NCBI GenBank assembly: GCA_012927585.1
Contig: JABBOY010000016.1
Location: forward strand, 124,001-188,000
Reading direction: 5' to 3'
From: Glaciimonas sp.
GTDB lineage: Bacteria; Pseudomonadota; Gammaproteobacteria; Burkholderiales; Burkholderiaceae_D
DNA length: 64,000 bases
Shown here: piece after piece, positions 43,116 through 52,870 of the stretch
Position numbering within the stretch: the stretch's first letter is position 1
How the letters are laid out: each line of letters starts with the position of its first letter
Program-made: the position numbers and the translations under genes
Notes under the pieces: generated by a model
What the model was told of the DNA's origin: nothing
The model's database searches: none
The model's input: only the letters and a program-made list of their open reading frames with translations

Positions 43116-45061
43116 CACTTGACACCATTCTGCCTGCCTGGCAGCAACTCTCCACCAAAATCGTTAGCGTATTGCTGGGATTTTTGGTTCTAGCCTTAAT
43201 GGCAATCGGCACTACGCTATTTTTGTCGTGGCAGCTCGAAGGCAGTTCTGCTGCAATCAATGAAGCCGGCAGTCTGCGCATGCAGAGTTATCGCTTGTCA
43301 GTGGTGTTGTCGCGCTGGATAAATGAGCCGGTGCAAGCCGATATACGACAGCGGCAGTTGGTCGACAAGCAACTGCAGACGATCGAAGCCAAGTTTTCTC
43401 TGTTGCAAAATGGCGACCCGCAACGGCCCTTGTTTTTGCCGCCTGCGGCTGAGATTCATGCCGAGTTCAATATGGTTTCGGCGCAATGGCATCAAAAGCT
43501 GCTGCCTCTGGTGAACATCATGTTGTCCCAGCAGAATCCTGAGCGGCAAGCGAGTTGGCAGCGTTATTACCCGCAAGTCGATGACTATGTGGCGAGTGTC
43601 GATGCGTTGGTAAAAATGATCGAAAAAGATAGTGAAAAACGCACCTTTTGGCTCCGTTCTTCGCAACTGGGACTGGTGGCATTGGCGCTTACCGGCACGG
43701 TGATCGTAATTTACCTGATGTTCCTGTTAATCATTCAGCCGGTTACGCGTCTGTACGACGGCATGCGACGCATGACGGACAAGGATTTCGGTGTCCGTTT
43801 GCCGGTAGAGAGTCACGATGAATTCGGCCGCTTGAGCGAGGGATTCAATCATATGGCGGACCGTCTCGAAGATTTGTACAGCAGTCTGGAAATCCGTGTC
43901 CAGGAAAAAACAGCAGCGCTGGCAGAACAGAATCAAAAGTTGGCGCTGCTCTACGATATTGCTGCTTTCCTACAGGTGCCGCAACCTGTGGAAGCCATTT
44001 GCGAAGGTTTCCTGGCTCGCATCAGCCGCTATTTCGAAGTTGACGGCGGGTCGGTGTGGATGCTGGACCCGCTTCGGGGCAACCTGCACATGGTGGTGCA
44101 TCAAGGGATTTCCGAGGAAATGGTAGAAACCGAGCACTGCATTAAAGTCGGCGATTGTTTGTGTGGTCAGGCTGCCTTGAAAGGCGTATCGGTGGTGCAT
44201 AATCTGCAGCAGATGGATGCAGCGCAGCAATTGCTGTGTCATAGGGAAGGTTTTGCCACTGTGTCGGTATTTCATATCTATGCGCGCGATCAGCATCTCG
44301 GGTTTTTTAATATGCATTTTCGGAAAGTGAAGACCTTCAGTCAGCATGAAACCGACTTGCTTGCTACGCTGGGCCAACTGCTCGGAGTGGCAATCGAAAA
44401 CTTGCGGCTCGCCACGCGCGAGCGTGAAATGGCAATCTCAGAAGAGCGCAATATGGTGGCGCAAGGGTTGCATGACAGCATCGCACAAGGGCTGACGTTT
44501 TTGAATATCCAGGTGCAACTTTTGGAGGATTCGCTGCAACAAGGCAATATCGAGGAAGTCGCCGAAATTGTGCCCGCATTGCAGGCCGGGGTCAAAGAAA
44601 GTTATGAAGATGTGCGCGAATTATTGCTCAATTTCCGTAGCCGTTTAGCCGAAGGCGATCTGGTGCGGTCTCTGCAGACAACAGTGGATAAATTCCGCCT
44701 TCAGACTGGCATTGCAGCCGACTTCGCCGCCGATGTCGATGGTGCGCCATTCCCGCGCGAACAGCAGTTGCAGATTCTGTTCATCGTGCAGGAGGCGCTC
44801 TCCAATATTCGCAAGCATGCGGTAGCCAGCCATGTCGAAGTCAGTTTATCGGATCAGAAAGATTTTGCCTTGACCATTCGCGATAACGGTATCGGTTTCG
44901 ATGCGGAAACCCTGCGACAAAAGGGCGAAAGCCATGTCGGCATCAATATCATGCGCGAACGCGCACAACGCATCCGTGCCGCGTTTGATATTGCCTCCGT
45001 GCCCGGTGCCGGTACCACCGTCGTGCTGCATGTGCCGCGTGAGCAGCGTCTTGCAGCATGA
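43112..45061 (+). CDS. narX: Nitrate/nitrite sensor histidine kinase NarX
   Basis: 649 residues. TM1 is about 14-36; the ligand-binding P-box lies at the start of the periplasmic four-helix domain ([20 protein letters not shown], with the conserved Arg); TM2 is about 186-208. HAMP, a GAF-like domain with several Cys ([22 protein letters not shown]) and a HisKA_3 dimer domain follow, with phosphorylated His454 in [10 protein letters not shown], then an ATPase with [10 protein letters not shown] and DNGIGFD. An alternative start at 43070 would overlap mobB. It senses nitrate/nitrite and phosphorylates NarL. Confidence 0.94.
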   Translation: MTLDTILPAWQQLSTKIVSVLLGFLVLALMAIGTTLFLSWQLEGSSAAINEAGSLRMQSYRLSVVLSRWINEPVQADIRQRQLVDKQLQTIEAKFSLLQNGDPQRPLFLPPAAEIHAEFNMVSAQWHQKLLPLVNIMLSQQNPERQASWQRYYPQVDDYVASVDALVKMIEKDSEKRTFWLRSSQLGLVALALTGTVIVIYLMFLLIIQPVTRLYDGMRRMTDKDFGVRLPVESHDEFGRLSEGFNHMADRLEDLYSSLEIRVQEKTAALAEQNQKLALLYDIAAFLQVPQPVEAICEGFLARISRYFEVDGGSVWMLDPLRGNLHMVVHQGISEEMVETEHCIKVGDCLCGQAALKGVSVVHNLQQMDAAQQLLCHREGFATVSVFHIYARDQHLGFFNMHFRKVKTFSQHETDLLATLGQLLGVAIENLRLATREREMAISEERNMVAQGLHDSIAQGLTFLNIQVQLLEDSLQQGNIEEVAEIVPALQAGVKESYEDVRELLLNFRSRLAEGDLVRSLQTTVDKFRLQTGIAADFAADVDGAPFPREQQLQILFIVQEALSNIRKHAVASHVEVSLSDQKDFALTIRDNGIGFDAETLRQKGESHVGINIMRERAQRIRAAFDIASVPGAGTTVVLHVPREQRLAA

Positions 45062-45082
45062 TTTATCCCTATAAAGATTCCC

Positions 45083-45787
45083 ATGAATAAGCCGACCGCA
45101 GCTCCTATCACGCCTATGAATCCTATTAGCGTACTGCTGGTGGACGATCACAATTTGTTTCGCAGCGGCATCCGCTCCCTGTTGCAGCGCCATGCGGATT
45201 TTGCCGTCGTCGGCGAAGCGGCCGATGGCGTGGAAGGTGTCAAGCGTGCCAGGCAATTGCAGCCTGATGTCATTTTGCTCGACCTAAATATGCCTGGTAT
45301 TTCCGGCCTCGAAACGCTGCAACTATTATTGCAAGATCGTCCCGATACGGCGGTAATCATGCTGACAGTATCGGAAGACGCTGAAGATTTGGCTGCAGCT
45401 TTGCAGGCGGGCGCACGCGGCTATCTGATCAAAAATATCGATACCGATTTTCTGGTGCGCGCAATCCGGCGGGCCGCCGCAGGCGAGCCGGTAATTGCCG
45501 AAGCGATGACAGCCAAGCTGGTAGCGCAATGGCAAGGTGGCAATGCCGCGCAAGCCAAAGCACTGCCCTCAGAACTTGATGTATTGACCCCACGCGAAAA
45601 AGAAACTCTTGCTTGCCTGGCGCGGGGCGAGAGCAACAAGAACATCGCCCGTTCGCTCAATGTTGCAGAAAGCACGGTGAAGATACATGTGCAAAATATT
45701 TTAAAGAAGCTGAATTTATCCAGTCGTGTGCAGGCTGCCGTATTCGCCGTTGAGCACGGCGTTGCTGCAGGCAGCGCTGATAGGTAG
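45083..45787 (+). CDS. narL: Nitrate/nitrite response regulator NarL
   Basis: 234 residues: receiver domain with VDDHNLF, phosphoacceptor Asp in VILLDLNMPG, Thr in MLTVSED and Lys in YLIKNID; LuxR-type HTH at the C-terminus (LTPREKETLACLARGESNKN, VAESTVKIHVQNILKKLNL). It binds TACYYMT heptamers to activate nar genes. It starts 22 bp after narX and ends the mobB-narXL set, convergent with the GntR gene. Confidence 0.94.
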   Translation: MNKPTAAPITPMNPISVLLVDDHNLFRSGIRSLLQRHADFAVVGEAADGVEGVKRARQLQPDVILLDLNMPGISGLETLQLLLQDRPDTAVIMLTVSEDAEDLAAALQAGARGYLIKNIDTDFLVRAIRRAAAGEPVIAEAMTAKLVAQWQGGNAAQAKALPSELDVLTPREKETLACLARGESNKNIARSLNVAESTVKIHVQNILKKLNLSSRVQAAVFAVEHGVAAGSADR

Positions 45788-45816
45788 ATGGGGATGCGCA
45801 GTGAATTGCTTCCGCT

Positions 45817-46533
45817 TCAAGTATTCCGATCATTCAACGTAACCGTGACGGCCGAGGTTGCGATCAGTTCCATCAAAATATTTCTGGCCAGAGTTTCGGC
45901 ATAGTCATTGCGCGCAACCGCTGCTTCAATAGCTGCTTCCGGGACACCGCTAATGATCGTGCTGAGTTGGCGAATATGCAGGTCGCAAATCTCAGTCAGG
46001 TTCGTGTGACGCTTCTGATGAAAATACAAAAAACGTCGCGCCAAGGTCTGGAGCATGGCGTAAAATTCCGCAGCGTAGCTATTGCGCGATGCGTTGCCCA
46101 GCAAGCTTGTCAGAGCAAAATGCAGGCGCATATACTCTCGCATGTCATTGTGAACCTTTAATTTTTCCAATTCCACAATGAACTTCGACATCTGAGCGCG
46201 TTCCTGCAGATTGGCGCACAGCGCCGCCTGCCCAACAATCAGGCGCTCAATCTCGCGACGAATCTGAATAATTTTCAGTTGTCCCTGGTAGTCAATTTCG
46301 GAGATAAAGATGCCCTGTCTTGGCGCAATATGCACCAAACGCTGAAACGCCAGCTTTTGCAGTGCATCGCGCGTCGGCGAACGACCGATGCCGATGCGCT
46401 CGCTCAGAACAATCTCGGACCATTGGCTGCCAGGTGGCAACTCGCCGGTGACGATTAGTTCCTCCAGCGCACCATAAGCCTTTTCGGTCTGGCTGACGGC
46501 CTCGCGCTCAAATAGATTTTCTCGCACCGTCAT
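45817..46533 (-). CDS. GntR-family transcriptional regulator, FCD type
   Basis: 238 residues. An N-terminal winged helix (SQTEKAYGALEELIVTGELP, LSERIGIGRSPTRDALQKLA) is followed by an all-helical effector domain of the FCD kind with metal-type His residues (LHFALTSLL, DLHIRQLSTII). It probably represses the CoA ligase gene that lies just upstream, whose stop overlaps its ATG by 4 bp (ATGA). The effector is unknown but is likely the acid or acyl-CoA handled by the cluster. Confidence 0.88.
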   Translation of the reverse strand: MTVRENLFEREAVSQTEKAYGALEELIVTGELPPGSQWSEIVLSERIGIGRSPTRDALQKLAFQRLVHIAPRQGIFISEIDYQGQLKIIQIRREIERLIVGQAALCANLQERAQMSKFIVELEKLKVHNDMREYMRLHFALTSLLGNASRNSYAAEFYAMLQTLARRFLYFHQKRHTNLTEICDLHIRQLSTIISGVPEAAIEAAVARNDYAETLARNILMELIATSAVTVTLNDRNT

Positions 46534-48059
46534 TCAGCGGCTCGAATACTTTTTTGGAGTTCACGTTTTAACACTTTTCCGGTTCCATTTTTAGGTAATT
46601 CATTAACGAAGATGTAACGCTTCGGACGTTTGAAGCGGGCAATGGTTTGAATGCATAGTGTGTCCAGTTCCGAATCGGTAGCCTTGGCGCCTGGCCGGCA
46701 AACTACGAATGCGACGACTGCTTCGCCCCACTCAGGGTCAGGTGTGCCGACTACCGATACCTCTTCGACCGCATCGTGCATCAGCAGCGCTTCTTCGACT
46801 TCGCGTGGATAGATATTGGTGCCACCGCTGATGATGACGTCCTTTGATCGGTCCTTCAGGTGCAGCAGGCCGCGCTCGTCCAGCAGCCCGATGTCGCCGG
46901 TGCGCAATGCGCCATCGGTCACCGTCTGCCTGGTTGCTTCTGGATTATTCCAGTATCCAGACATTACCGTAGCGCCTTTGACAATCACCTCGCCCGGCGT
47001 ACCGGTCGCGACCGGCCTGTTTTCGCTATCCACAATCACCACCTGGATCGCAGTCTGGACAAACCCCACCGATGCCAGCACTGCCGAATCGTTGACGGCA
47101 ACCGCTTTGGCCAGCTGATCCGATGACAGTGCAGAGATTGTCATCGGGCTTTCGCCCTGACCGTACATTTGAGCAATCCGCGGACCGAAGCATTGCACGG
47201 CGATTTTGATGTCTTCAACGTAAAACGGTGCTCCCCCCACCAGTATGACACGCAAGCCGGGCCAGCTGACTGGATGTTGCTGTGCATGGTGCACCATCCG
47301 TTGCACGATGGTGGGCGACGCAAACATGCTGACCTTGTCGTAATGCGCGAACAAACCGAACAATTCGGCTTCGTCCAGTCCACCCGATTTCGGCACGACC
47401 TGCAACGCTCCCTTGATCCAGTATGGAATGCTGTAGAGTCCGCTACCGTGCGACATCGGGGCGACATGCACCAGCACATCGTCGTTTGCTACCGACTGCA
47501 GGTCGGCATAAAAATGCATTGCCATGCTGACCAGATTCGCATGCGATAGCATGACGCCCTTCGGACGACCGGTGGTGCCACTGGTATAGAACAGCCACGC
47601 CAGTTCCCGATCATCGTCGCCGGCGACATCCAGTGCCGGACTCTCCAGTGCCTGGCGATAGCTGTCGGACGCAACATCGACAAGCTGTAAGTCGGTAATT
47701 GTGGATGCTACCGGTTGCAGCGATTCAAACAACGCACCCTGCGTCATACAGGCGCGCGACCCGGAATCTCGCAACATATAATTAATCTCATTAGGATGAA
47801 GCTTGTTATTAGCAGGAACTACGCACAGCCCTGCATGCCAACTGGCCAGCATCAACTCCAGGTACTCAGGGCAGTTTTTCATTACCAGCGTGATACGGTC
47901 GCCGGGGTTCAATCCCAGCGTATGACGCATCCAGTGCGCTAAAGCCCGAACGTGCTGGTTTAACTGGGCATAACTCAAACTGGCATTGGTGCCAAGAGCC
48001 AGTGCCGGACGCTGCGGATACTGTTGCGCGCTGCGCTGAAAGAGATGACTCAGATTCAT
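46530..48059 (-). CDS. Acyl-CoA synthetase (AMP-forming)
   Basis: 509 residues of the adenylate-forming superfamily. P-loop-like WLFYTSGTTGRPKGVMLSH near residue 163, motif MYGQGESP, the hinge TGDIGLLDERG and LHLKDRSKDVIISGGTNIYP, and the catalytic Lys in GTGKVLKREL near the C-terminus are all intact. It activates a carboxylic acid with ATP to an acyl-AMP and then to the CoA thioester. The acid is not predictable; a fatty or aromatic acid is likely. It forms an operon with the GntR regulator. Confidence 0.9.
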   Translation of the reverse strand: MNLSHLFQRSAQQYPQRPALALGTNASLSYAQLNQHVRALAHWMRHTLGLNPGDRITLVMKNCPEYLELMLASWHAGLCVVPANNKLHPNEINYMLRDSGSRACMTQGALFESLQPVASTITDLQLVDVASDSYRQALESPALDVAGDDDRELAWLFYTSGTTGRPKGVMLSHANLVSMAMHFYADLQSVANDDVLVHVAPMSHGSGLYSIPYWIKGALQVVPKSGGLDEAELFGLFAHYDKVSMFASPTIVQRMVHHAQQHPVSWPGLRVILVGGAPFYVEDIKIAVQCFGPRIAQMYGQGESPMTISALSSDQLAKAVAVNDSAVLASVGFVQTAIQVVIVDSENRPVATGTPGEVIVKGATVMSGYWNNPEATRQTVTDGALRTGDIGLLDERGLLHLKDRSKDVIISGGTNIYPREVEEALLMHDAVEEVSVVGTPDPEWGEAVVAFVVCRPGAKATDSELDTLCIQTIARFKRPKRYIFVNELPKNGTGKVLKRELQKSIRAAE

Positions 48060-48123
48060 GAATGTCTCGTAGTGGTTGGGCTGAAGATTAGATGCCAGTT
48101 GGGTTTCATGCTTAGGAGCCGCC

Positions 48124-48345
48124 TATTGCCGGCCCAGGATGGTGATGCAGGTAGACGCTTCTTCCACGCCGCTGAAGCCACCGCCATTTTCTGCGATGGC
48201 AAAGCGAGCATTTTCGACTTGCCTGGAGCCTGCCTCGCCGCGCAACTGCGTCACCATTTCATGAACCTGCGCCAGTCCGGTGGCACCGATCGGATGGCCG
48301 CGCGAGAGCAGCCCGCCAGAAACATTGATCGGGATTTACCGCTGA
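48124..48345 (-). pseudogene. Thiolase C-terminal remnant
   Basis: The minus strand carries about 70 codons ending at TAG (48124-48126): [20 protein letters not shown] then [20 protein letters not shown] and FAIAENGGG. This is the C-terminal domain of SCP-x/acetyl-CoA acetyltransferase-like thiolases, with the GHPIGATG catalytic His. Just upstream, SGATMLSGK is in another frame and GTYGIFGEGGPI in a third, so the 5' part is frameshifted and soon lost. It sits directly upstream of the intact ligase gene. Confidence 0.75.
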
Positions 48346-48509
48346 GCATGGTCGCGCCCGACTCTGATCGGGCCGCCTTCGCCAAAAATACCGTATGTTC
48401 CGAAAAGAGAAACCACGCTACCAATCTTGAAAGTATCAGGATCAGCACTGTGCGCGCTGTTCGAAAAGCATCATGCCCCTACTATCCCTGGTGTCAGGAT
48501 ATGTGGTGA

Positions 48510-49051
48510 TGCCCGTGTAAAGAATTCATGTTGTCTCATCCAAAAGAGTATCAACTTTATCTGATAATGTTTTACATTAATATTACTGATGTTTTACGTG
48601 TGTCTGTATAGAATATTAACAGCACTTTTAAATACTGTAATCAAAATTTTCATTAATGGCCGGATTGATGCAAAGCAATATGAGAGCCATATCTTTCGCG
48701 GGCCAGCGGACACAAACTAGCGGGTGCGAGTATCTCAATGGTAAAAATATGAAACTTGTTCCTGAGCGTGGATCCAGCTAATGGATAGCTGATTTTTAAT
48801 GTGGCGTGAAAATTCACTTATTTTTTGCATCGCAATATCAGCTGTAAATACGATTTCTGGCGTTTTCCCGATAAAACATCAGTGGCTGATCGAAGAGCAA
48901 CACATAGGAGCCTGTTCTATGTAGCTACAGGCAGGGAGCCACTCACGGCGCTGGCGTAATAATCCAGCACGCGTGGCCGTTGCGAACTAATGTTCTGCAC
49001 TGCTCCATTCCAGATGTGAATTTTCTATTGCTTTATTCAAGGTCGCAATAT
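48510..49051. other. AT-rich non-coding stretch upstream of nnrS
   Basis: About 540 bp without a supported gene. A possible promoter for nnrS has TTGCTT at 49028-49033 and TATAAG at 49049-49054, with short spacing. The rest shows nothing I can name. Confidence 0.4.
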
Positions 49052-49074
49052 AAGATTCATTTAATTTATATCTT
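49052..49074. promoter_or_regulatory. NsrR-type operator upstream of nnrS
   Basis: Two 11-bp halves, AAGATTCATTT and ATTTATATCTT, flank a central A. The E. coli NsrR consensus half is AAGATGCATTT; the left half matches 10 of 11 and the right half 7 of 11. The site lies between the putative -10 and the start codon, a normal place for repression. nsrR itself is at 18904-19395. Confidence 0.7.
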
Positions 49075-49089
49075 TAAATGTGGGGCAGT

Positions 49090-50292
49090 ATGGCGCTGAT
49101 GACTATTGATGAACCCAATGTGTCGCGACCAGGGAAATCGTCGCCGACACACCATCCATTGTGGGCGCTGGGATTCCGCCCCTTTTATATGTTGGCTGCA
49201 GCTTTTGCCGCTGTCAGCATACCGTTATGGCTGGCAAGATATTTCGGCCAGATGCCTGGCCTGACAAATATCACCATCAACTGGCACATGCATGAAATGG
49301 TGTTCGGCTTTGCGATAGCGGTAATTATCGGGTTTCTGTTTACCGCAGGACGCAACTGGACCGGTTTGTGGACCCCGCGCAGAGGGTATTTGGCGCTGCT
49401 TGCGGGAGTTTGGCTGGCCGGGCGTATTGCCATGTTGACTGCTCCTGCCTTGATTGCAGCACTGGTGGATATATTATTCTTGCCGCTTGCCGCCTGGCCC
49501 ATGTACCGTGTGCTGCAACGCTCCGGCAACAAACGCAATATGTTTTTAATCGGTTTGCTGAGCCTGCTCACAATCGTCAACATACTCTTTCATCTTGCCG
49601 CTCTGGGCTGGATTACCGTCTCAACCATACTGATAATACAGGCCGCTATTCTGATTGTTGTGATGCTCGAATCGGTAATTGGCGGGCGCGTAATTCCTGG
49701 TTTTACGTCCAGTACCGTTCCCACAGCCAAGCCGATTGTTAATCCTCAACGTGACCGCCTGACCATTGCACTGACTGCATTGGCAAGCCTGGCCTGGATT
49801 TTTACCTTTCCTCCCCGGTTGATAGCCGCATTGGCGTTTGCAGCAGCCTGTTCGCAACTGTTGCGGTTAGGCGGATGGAAGCCGTATAAGACTGTGCACC
49901 ACCCATTACTATGGATTTTGCATCTGTCGTATGGGTGGATTCCCTGCGGTTTTATCCTTATGGCATTGGCGGCCTTGCAAGTGGTCCCGGCAAACTCGGT
50001 TTTTCATGTATTGGCGATTGGCTCGATGGCAGGACTGATCATGGGCATGATGACCCGCACCACCCTGGGTCATACCGGGAGACCGCTGAAAGCCGGCCGC
50101 AATGAAGTATTGATGTATGTATTGATACAAGTCGGTGTCGCCGCGCGGTTTTGCGCTGCCATCAATACCACCGGATTGCGAGACGGTGCACTGCTTGTGG
50201 CCGCTGCAAGCTGGTCGGCAGCATTTGTATTTTTTCTGATGATCTATGGCCCTTATCTTTACAGGCCGCGCCTGGATGGCAAGGAAGGTTAA
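49090..50292 (+). CDS. nnrS: NnrS family heme-copper membrane protein
   Basis: 400 residues from the ATG at 49090 (GGGG close before); ATGs at 49078 and 49099 are alternatives, but the first nearly touches the operator. About 12 membrane helices. NnrS hallmarks: HPLWALGFRPFYMLAA, INWHMHEMVFGFAIAVIIGF, LFTAGRNWTGLWTP, ESVIGGRVIPGF and MTRTTLGHTGRPL. The family binds heme and copper and protects cells against nitrosative stress, especially damage to iron-sulphur enzymes. It stands alone between two catabolic gene groups that run the other way. Confidence 0.94.
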   Translation: MALMTIDEPNVSRPGKSSPTHHPLWALGFRPFYMLAAAFAAVSIPLWLARYFGQMPGLTNITINWHMHEMVFGFAIAVIIGFLFTAGRNWTGLWTPRRGYLALLAGVWLAGRIAMLTAPALIAALVDILFLPLAAWPMYRVLQRSGNKRNMFLIGLLSLLTIVNILFHLAALGWITVSTILIIQAAILIVVMLESVIGGRVIPGFTSSTVPTAKPIVNPQRDRLTIALTALASLAWIFTFPPRLIAALAFAAACSQLLRLGGWKPYKTVHHPLLWILHLSYGWIPCGFILMALAALQVVPANSVFHVLAIGSMAGLIMGMMTRTTLGHTGRPLKAGRNEVLMYVLIQVGVAARFCAAINTTGLRDGALLVAAASWSAAFVFFLMIYGPYLYRPRLDGKEG

Positions 50293-50376
50293 ACGAATAA
50301 GCTTGGATTCTCCCCTCTCGGTGCAAGGTAGCAGGGGCGAATCATATTTAAAATAGCACCGATCAATAACTGATCG

Positions 50377-51513
50377 TCAGCTCAGTTGGCGGGCAAACAA
50401 TTCCAAATGATGATCGGTGCTGCCAAATTGCAGTTCTATCGCCATCAGGCGTTTAAAGTAATGGCTGACATCGAGTTCATCCGTCACCCCCATCCCGCCA
50501 TGAAGTTGCACCGCTTGCTGTCCCACAAAACGACAGGCCTGACCAACTACAACTTTTGCCGCTGACATGGCCCGGCTGCGCAACGCCGGGTTCTGTTCCA
50601 GACAACTGACCGCAGCCAGATAACTCATCGAACGCGCTTGTTCAATGTGCAGCACCATCTCGGCCATCCGATGTTGCAATGCTTGGAATTTACCAATCGG
50701 AACGCCGAATTGTTTGCGGGTTTTGGTGTATTCGATGGTTGCTGCCAAAATCCGCTCAAGGGCGCCGACTGCTTCCGCGCAAACCGCGGCCAGCCCGATA
50801 TCGAGAATTTCGCCCAGCCGGACTTCGGTTTCAGCCGAGGCATCGAGCAGCGCAATCGCCGGGACATACACTTGATCCAGCCAGATTTCGCTGGCGCGCA
50901 CGCCGTCCACTGTCGAGTATGGAACCTGACGCAAGCCGGAAGTATTGTGCGGCACCGCGAAAACACATAATGGCCCATCTTGATCTGGAGCCGCTAGACG
51001 CGCGCTGATCAAAAGAATATCCGCCGAGGTCCCGTGCGGGATGACGCTCTTGTGGCCGGTCAATATGTAACCATTGCCCACTGGCCATGCTCGGGTGGAA
51101 ACAGCATGCCAGTCATGGCGCGTACCCGGTTCATCGTGCGCCAGTACCGCGATCAATTCGCCGGCTGCCAAGGCGGGAAGCATGCTGGCCCGCTGGGTAC
51201 TGTTACCCAATGCAATGATGGTTTTGGTTGCGATCACCGCGCTTGCCAGGTAGGGCTCCAACACCAGACCTTCGCCCATCGCACTCATTACCAACATGGT
51301 CTCGATCGGTCCGCCTTCCAGGCCGCCTTCTTGCTCCGGCACGTTGAGCGCCAGCAAGCCGAGGTTGGCGCATGCTTTCCAAACCTCGGGGCTATAACCC
51401 AGCGCCGATTTTTCTTTGATCCGGCGACGGGTTTCAAAGCCGTACTCTTTGACAATGAAGCGGCGGGTGGTTTCCTGCAGCATTTGCTGCTCTTCACTGA
51501 ACGTGAAATCCAT
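50377..51513 (-). CDS. Acyl-CoA dehydrogenase, PimD-like small subunit
   Basis: 378 residues of the acyl-CoA dehydrogenase family: MDFTFSEEQQMLQETTRRFI, an N-terminal helical domain, a beta middle domain (HDEPGTRHDW, HGTSADILLISARL) and a C-terminal helical domain with KFQALQHRMAEMVLHIEQAR and HGGMGVTDELDVSHYFKRL. GGPIETMLVMSAMGEGLVLEPYL resembles the small subunit of pimeloyl-CoA dehydrogenase. The C-terminal GSTDHHLE lacks the usual YGGTxEI Glu-containing segment, so it probably works with the next protein as a heteromer. It is last in the minus-strand catabolic operon. Confidence 0.85.
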   Translation of the reverse strand: MDFTFSEEQQMLQETTRRFIVKEYGFETRRRIKEKSALGYSPEVWKACANLGLLALNVPEQEGGLEGGPIETMLVMSAMGEGLVLEPYLASAVIATKTIIALGNSTQRASMLPALAAGELIAVLAHDEPGTRHDWHAVSTRAWPVGNGYILTGHKSVIPHGTSADILLISARLAAPDQDGPLCVFAVPHNTSGLRQVPYSTVDGVRASEIWLDQVYVPAIALLDASAETEVRLGEILDIGLAAVCAEAVGALERILAATIEYTKTRKQFGVPIGKFQALQHRMAEMVLHIEQARSMSYLAAVSCLEQNPALRSRAMSAAKVVVGQACRFVGQQAVQLHGGMGVTDELDVSHYFKRLMAIELQFGSTDHHLELFARQLS

Positions 51514-51559
51514 GTCTTATACTCCTGCAGTCAAAGGGTTGTCATTCGTCATTGGCAAA

Positions 51560-52768
51560 TCACAATCCCAGAATCATCTGTGCGATGATATTTTTTTGAA
51601 TCTCGGTGGAGCCGCCGTAAATCGACAGCTTGCGCATGTTCAGGTAATTAGCTGCCAGCGGGGCGGCATAGAATGGCCCGACCGCATCGCCTCGGTATCC
51701 GGCAGCCATCGCTTCCCGCCGCAAGGGCAGGGCGTAGGGGCCGACCGCCTGGGTCAACAACTCGGTGATAGCCTGCTGAATTTCCGTGCCTTTGATTTTC
51801 AGGATCGATGCTTCGGGACCTGGCGCGCGATGCTCCGCCTCAGTCGATAACACGCGCAAATTGGTAATTTCCAGCGCCATTAAATCGATATCGATCTGGG
51901 CGATGCGCGTGCTAAACATCAGATCCTTGATGAGCGGCTTGCCATTCTTCATTTCCAGCGAGGCGATACGTTTCAGGCGTGCCAACTCGCGCTTGGCGAT
52001 GCCGATGCCGGCAATATTGGTCCGTTCGTGGCCAAGCAAAAACTTGGCATAGGTCCAGCCCTTATTTTCTTCGCCGACCCGGTTTTCAACTGGTACACGA
52101 ACATCTTCCAGCCAGACTTCATTGACCTCGTGGGCGCCATCCATTGTGATAATCGGGCGCACGGTAACGCCCGGCGAATGCATGTCGATTAACAGAAACG
52201 AGATACCGCGCTGCGCTTTTGCTTCTTGATCCGTGCGCACCAGACAGAAAATCCAGTCAGCGTATTGGCCCTGCGTAGTCCAGGTTTTTTGCCCATTGAC
52301 GATGTAGTGGTCGCCATCGTCGGTACGGGTAAACTGGGCGCTGGTCTTGACCGATGCCAGGTCGGAGCCGGCACCAGGCTCAGAATATCCTTGGCACCAC
52401 CATTCTTCGCCGGACAGAATGCGCGGCAGATAACGTTGTTGCTGTGCTGGCGAGCCAAAGGCCATGATGACCGGCGCTACCATCTTGACGCCGAACGGAA
52501 TAAGCCGCGGTGCGCCGGCGGCGGCACATTCTTCTTCAAAAATATACTGCTGCACTGCATTCCAGCCAGTGCCGCCGAACTCTGTACGCCATCCTGTACC
52601 GCCCCAGCCTTTTGCATGAAGTGCGCGCTGCCAGCGCAGATAATCATCCTTTTCTAAAATCAGGCCATTTAGTATCTTGTGCTGGATATCCGCGGGTAGA
52701 GATTGCTCGATGAATGCCAGCACTTCCTGACGAAATGCATTTTCTTCAGTGGTGAAATTCAGATTCAT
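51560..52768 (-). CDS. Acyl-CoA dehydrogenase, PimC-like large subunit
   Basis: 402 residues. The pattern WWCQGYSEPGAGSDLASVKT, GQKTWTTQGQYADWIFCLVR, HEVNEVWLEDVRVPVENRVG and GWTYAKFLLGHERTNIAGIG agrees well with the pimeloyl-CoA dehydrogenase large subunit (PimC) of Rhodopseudomonas as I remember it. IYGGSTEIQKNIIAQMILGL completes the FAD-binding C-terminus. It would introduce the 2,3 double bond into an acyl-CoA, perhaps of a dicarboxylic acid. It sits 46 bp before the PimD-like gene in the same operon. Confidence 0.87.
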   Translation of the reverse strand: MNLNFTTEENAFRQEVLAFIEQSLPADIQHKILNGLILEKDDYLRWQRALHAKGWGGTGWRTEFGGTGWNAVQQYIFEEECAAAGAPRLIPFGVKMVAPVIMAFGSPAQQQRYLPRILSGEEWWCQGYSEPGAGSDLASVKTSAQFTRTDDGDHYIVNGQKTWTTQGQYADWIFCLVRTDQEAKAQRGISFLLIDMHSPGVTVRPIITMDGAHEVNEVWLEDVRVPVENRVGEENKGWTYAKFLLGHERTNIAGIGIAKRELARLKRIASLEMKNGKPLIKDLMFSTRIAQIDIDLMALEITNLRVLSTEAEHRAPGPEASILKIKGTEIQQAITELLTQAVGPYALPLRREAMAAGYRGDAVGPFYAAPLAANYLNMRKLSIYGGSTEIQKNIIAQMILGL

Positions 52769-52870
52769 AAATCCCTTTTTGTGGTTTACGGAAGGTCACG
52801 GGGTTGGTGTGCGCGTTGCGGAAAGATTAGGCCTTCTTGCCCCTGTGAGTTTCCTTATTCGCTGATTCAA

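Noticed and set aside
48024-48509. 161-codon plus-strand frame
   Set aside because: It is the antisense of the ligase start and the thiolase relic, which is clearly homologous on the other strand.
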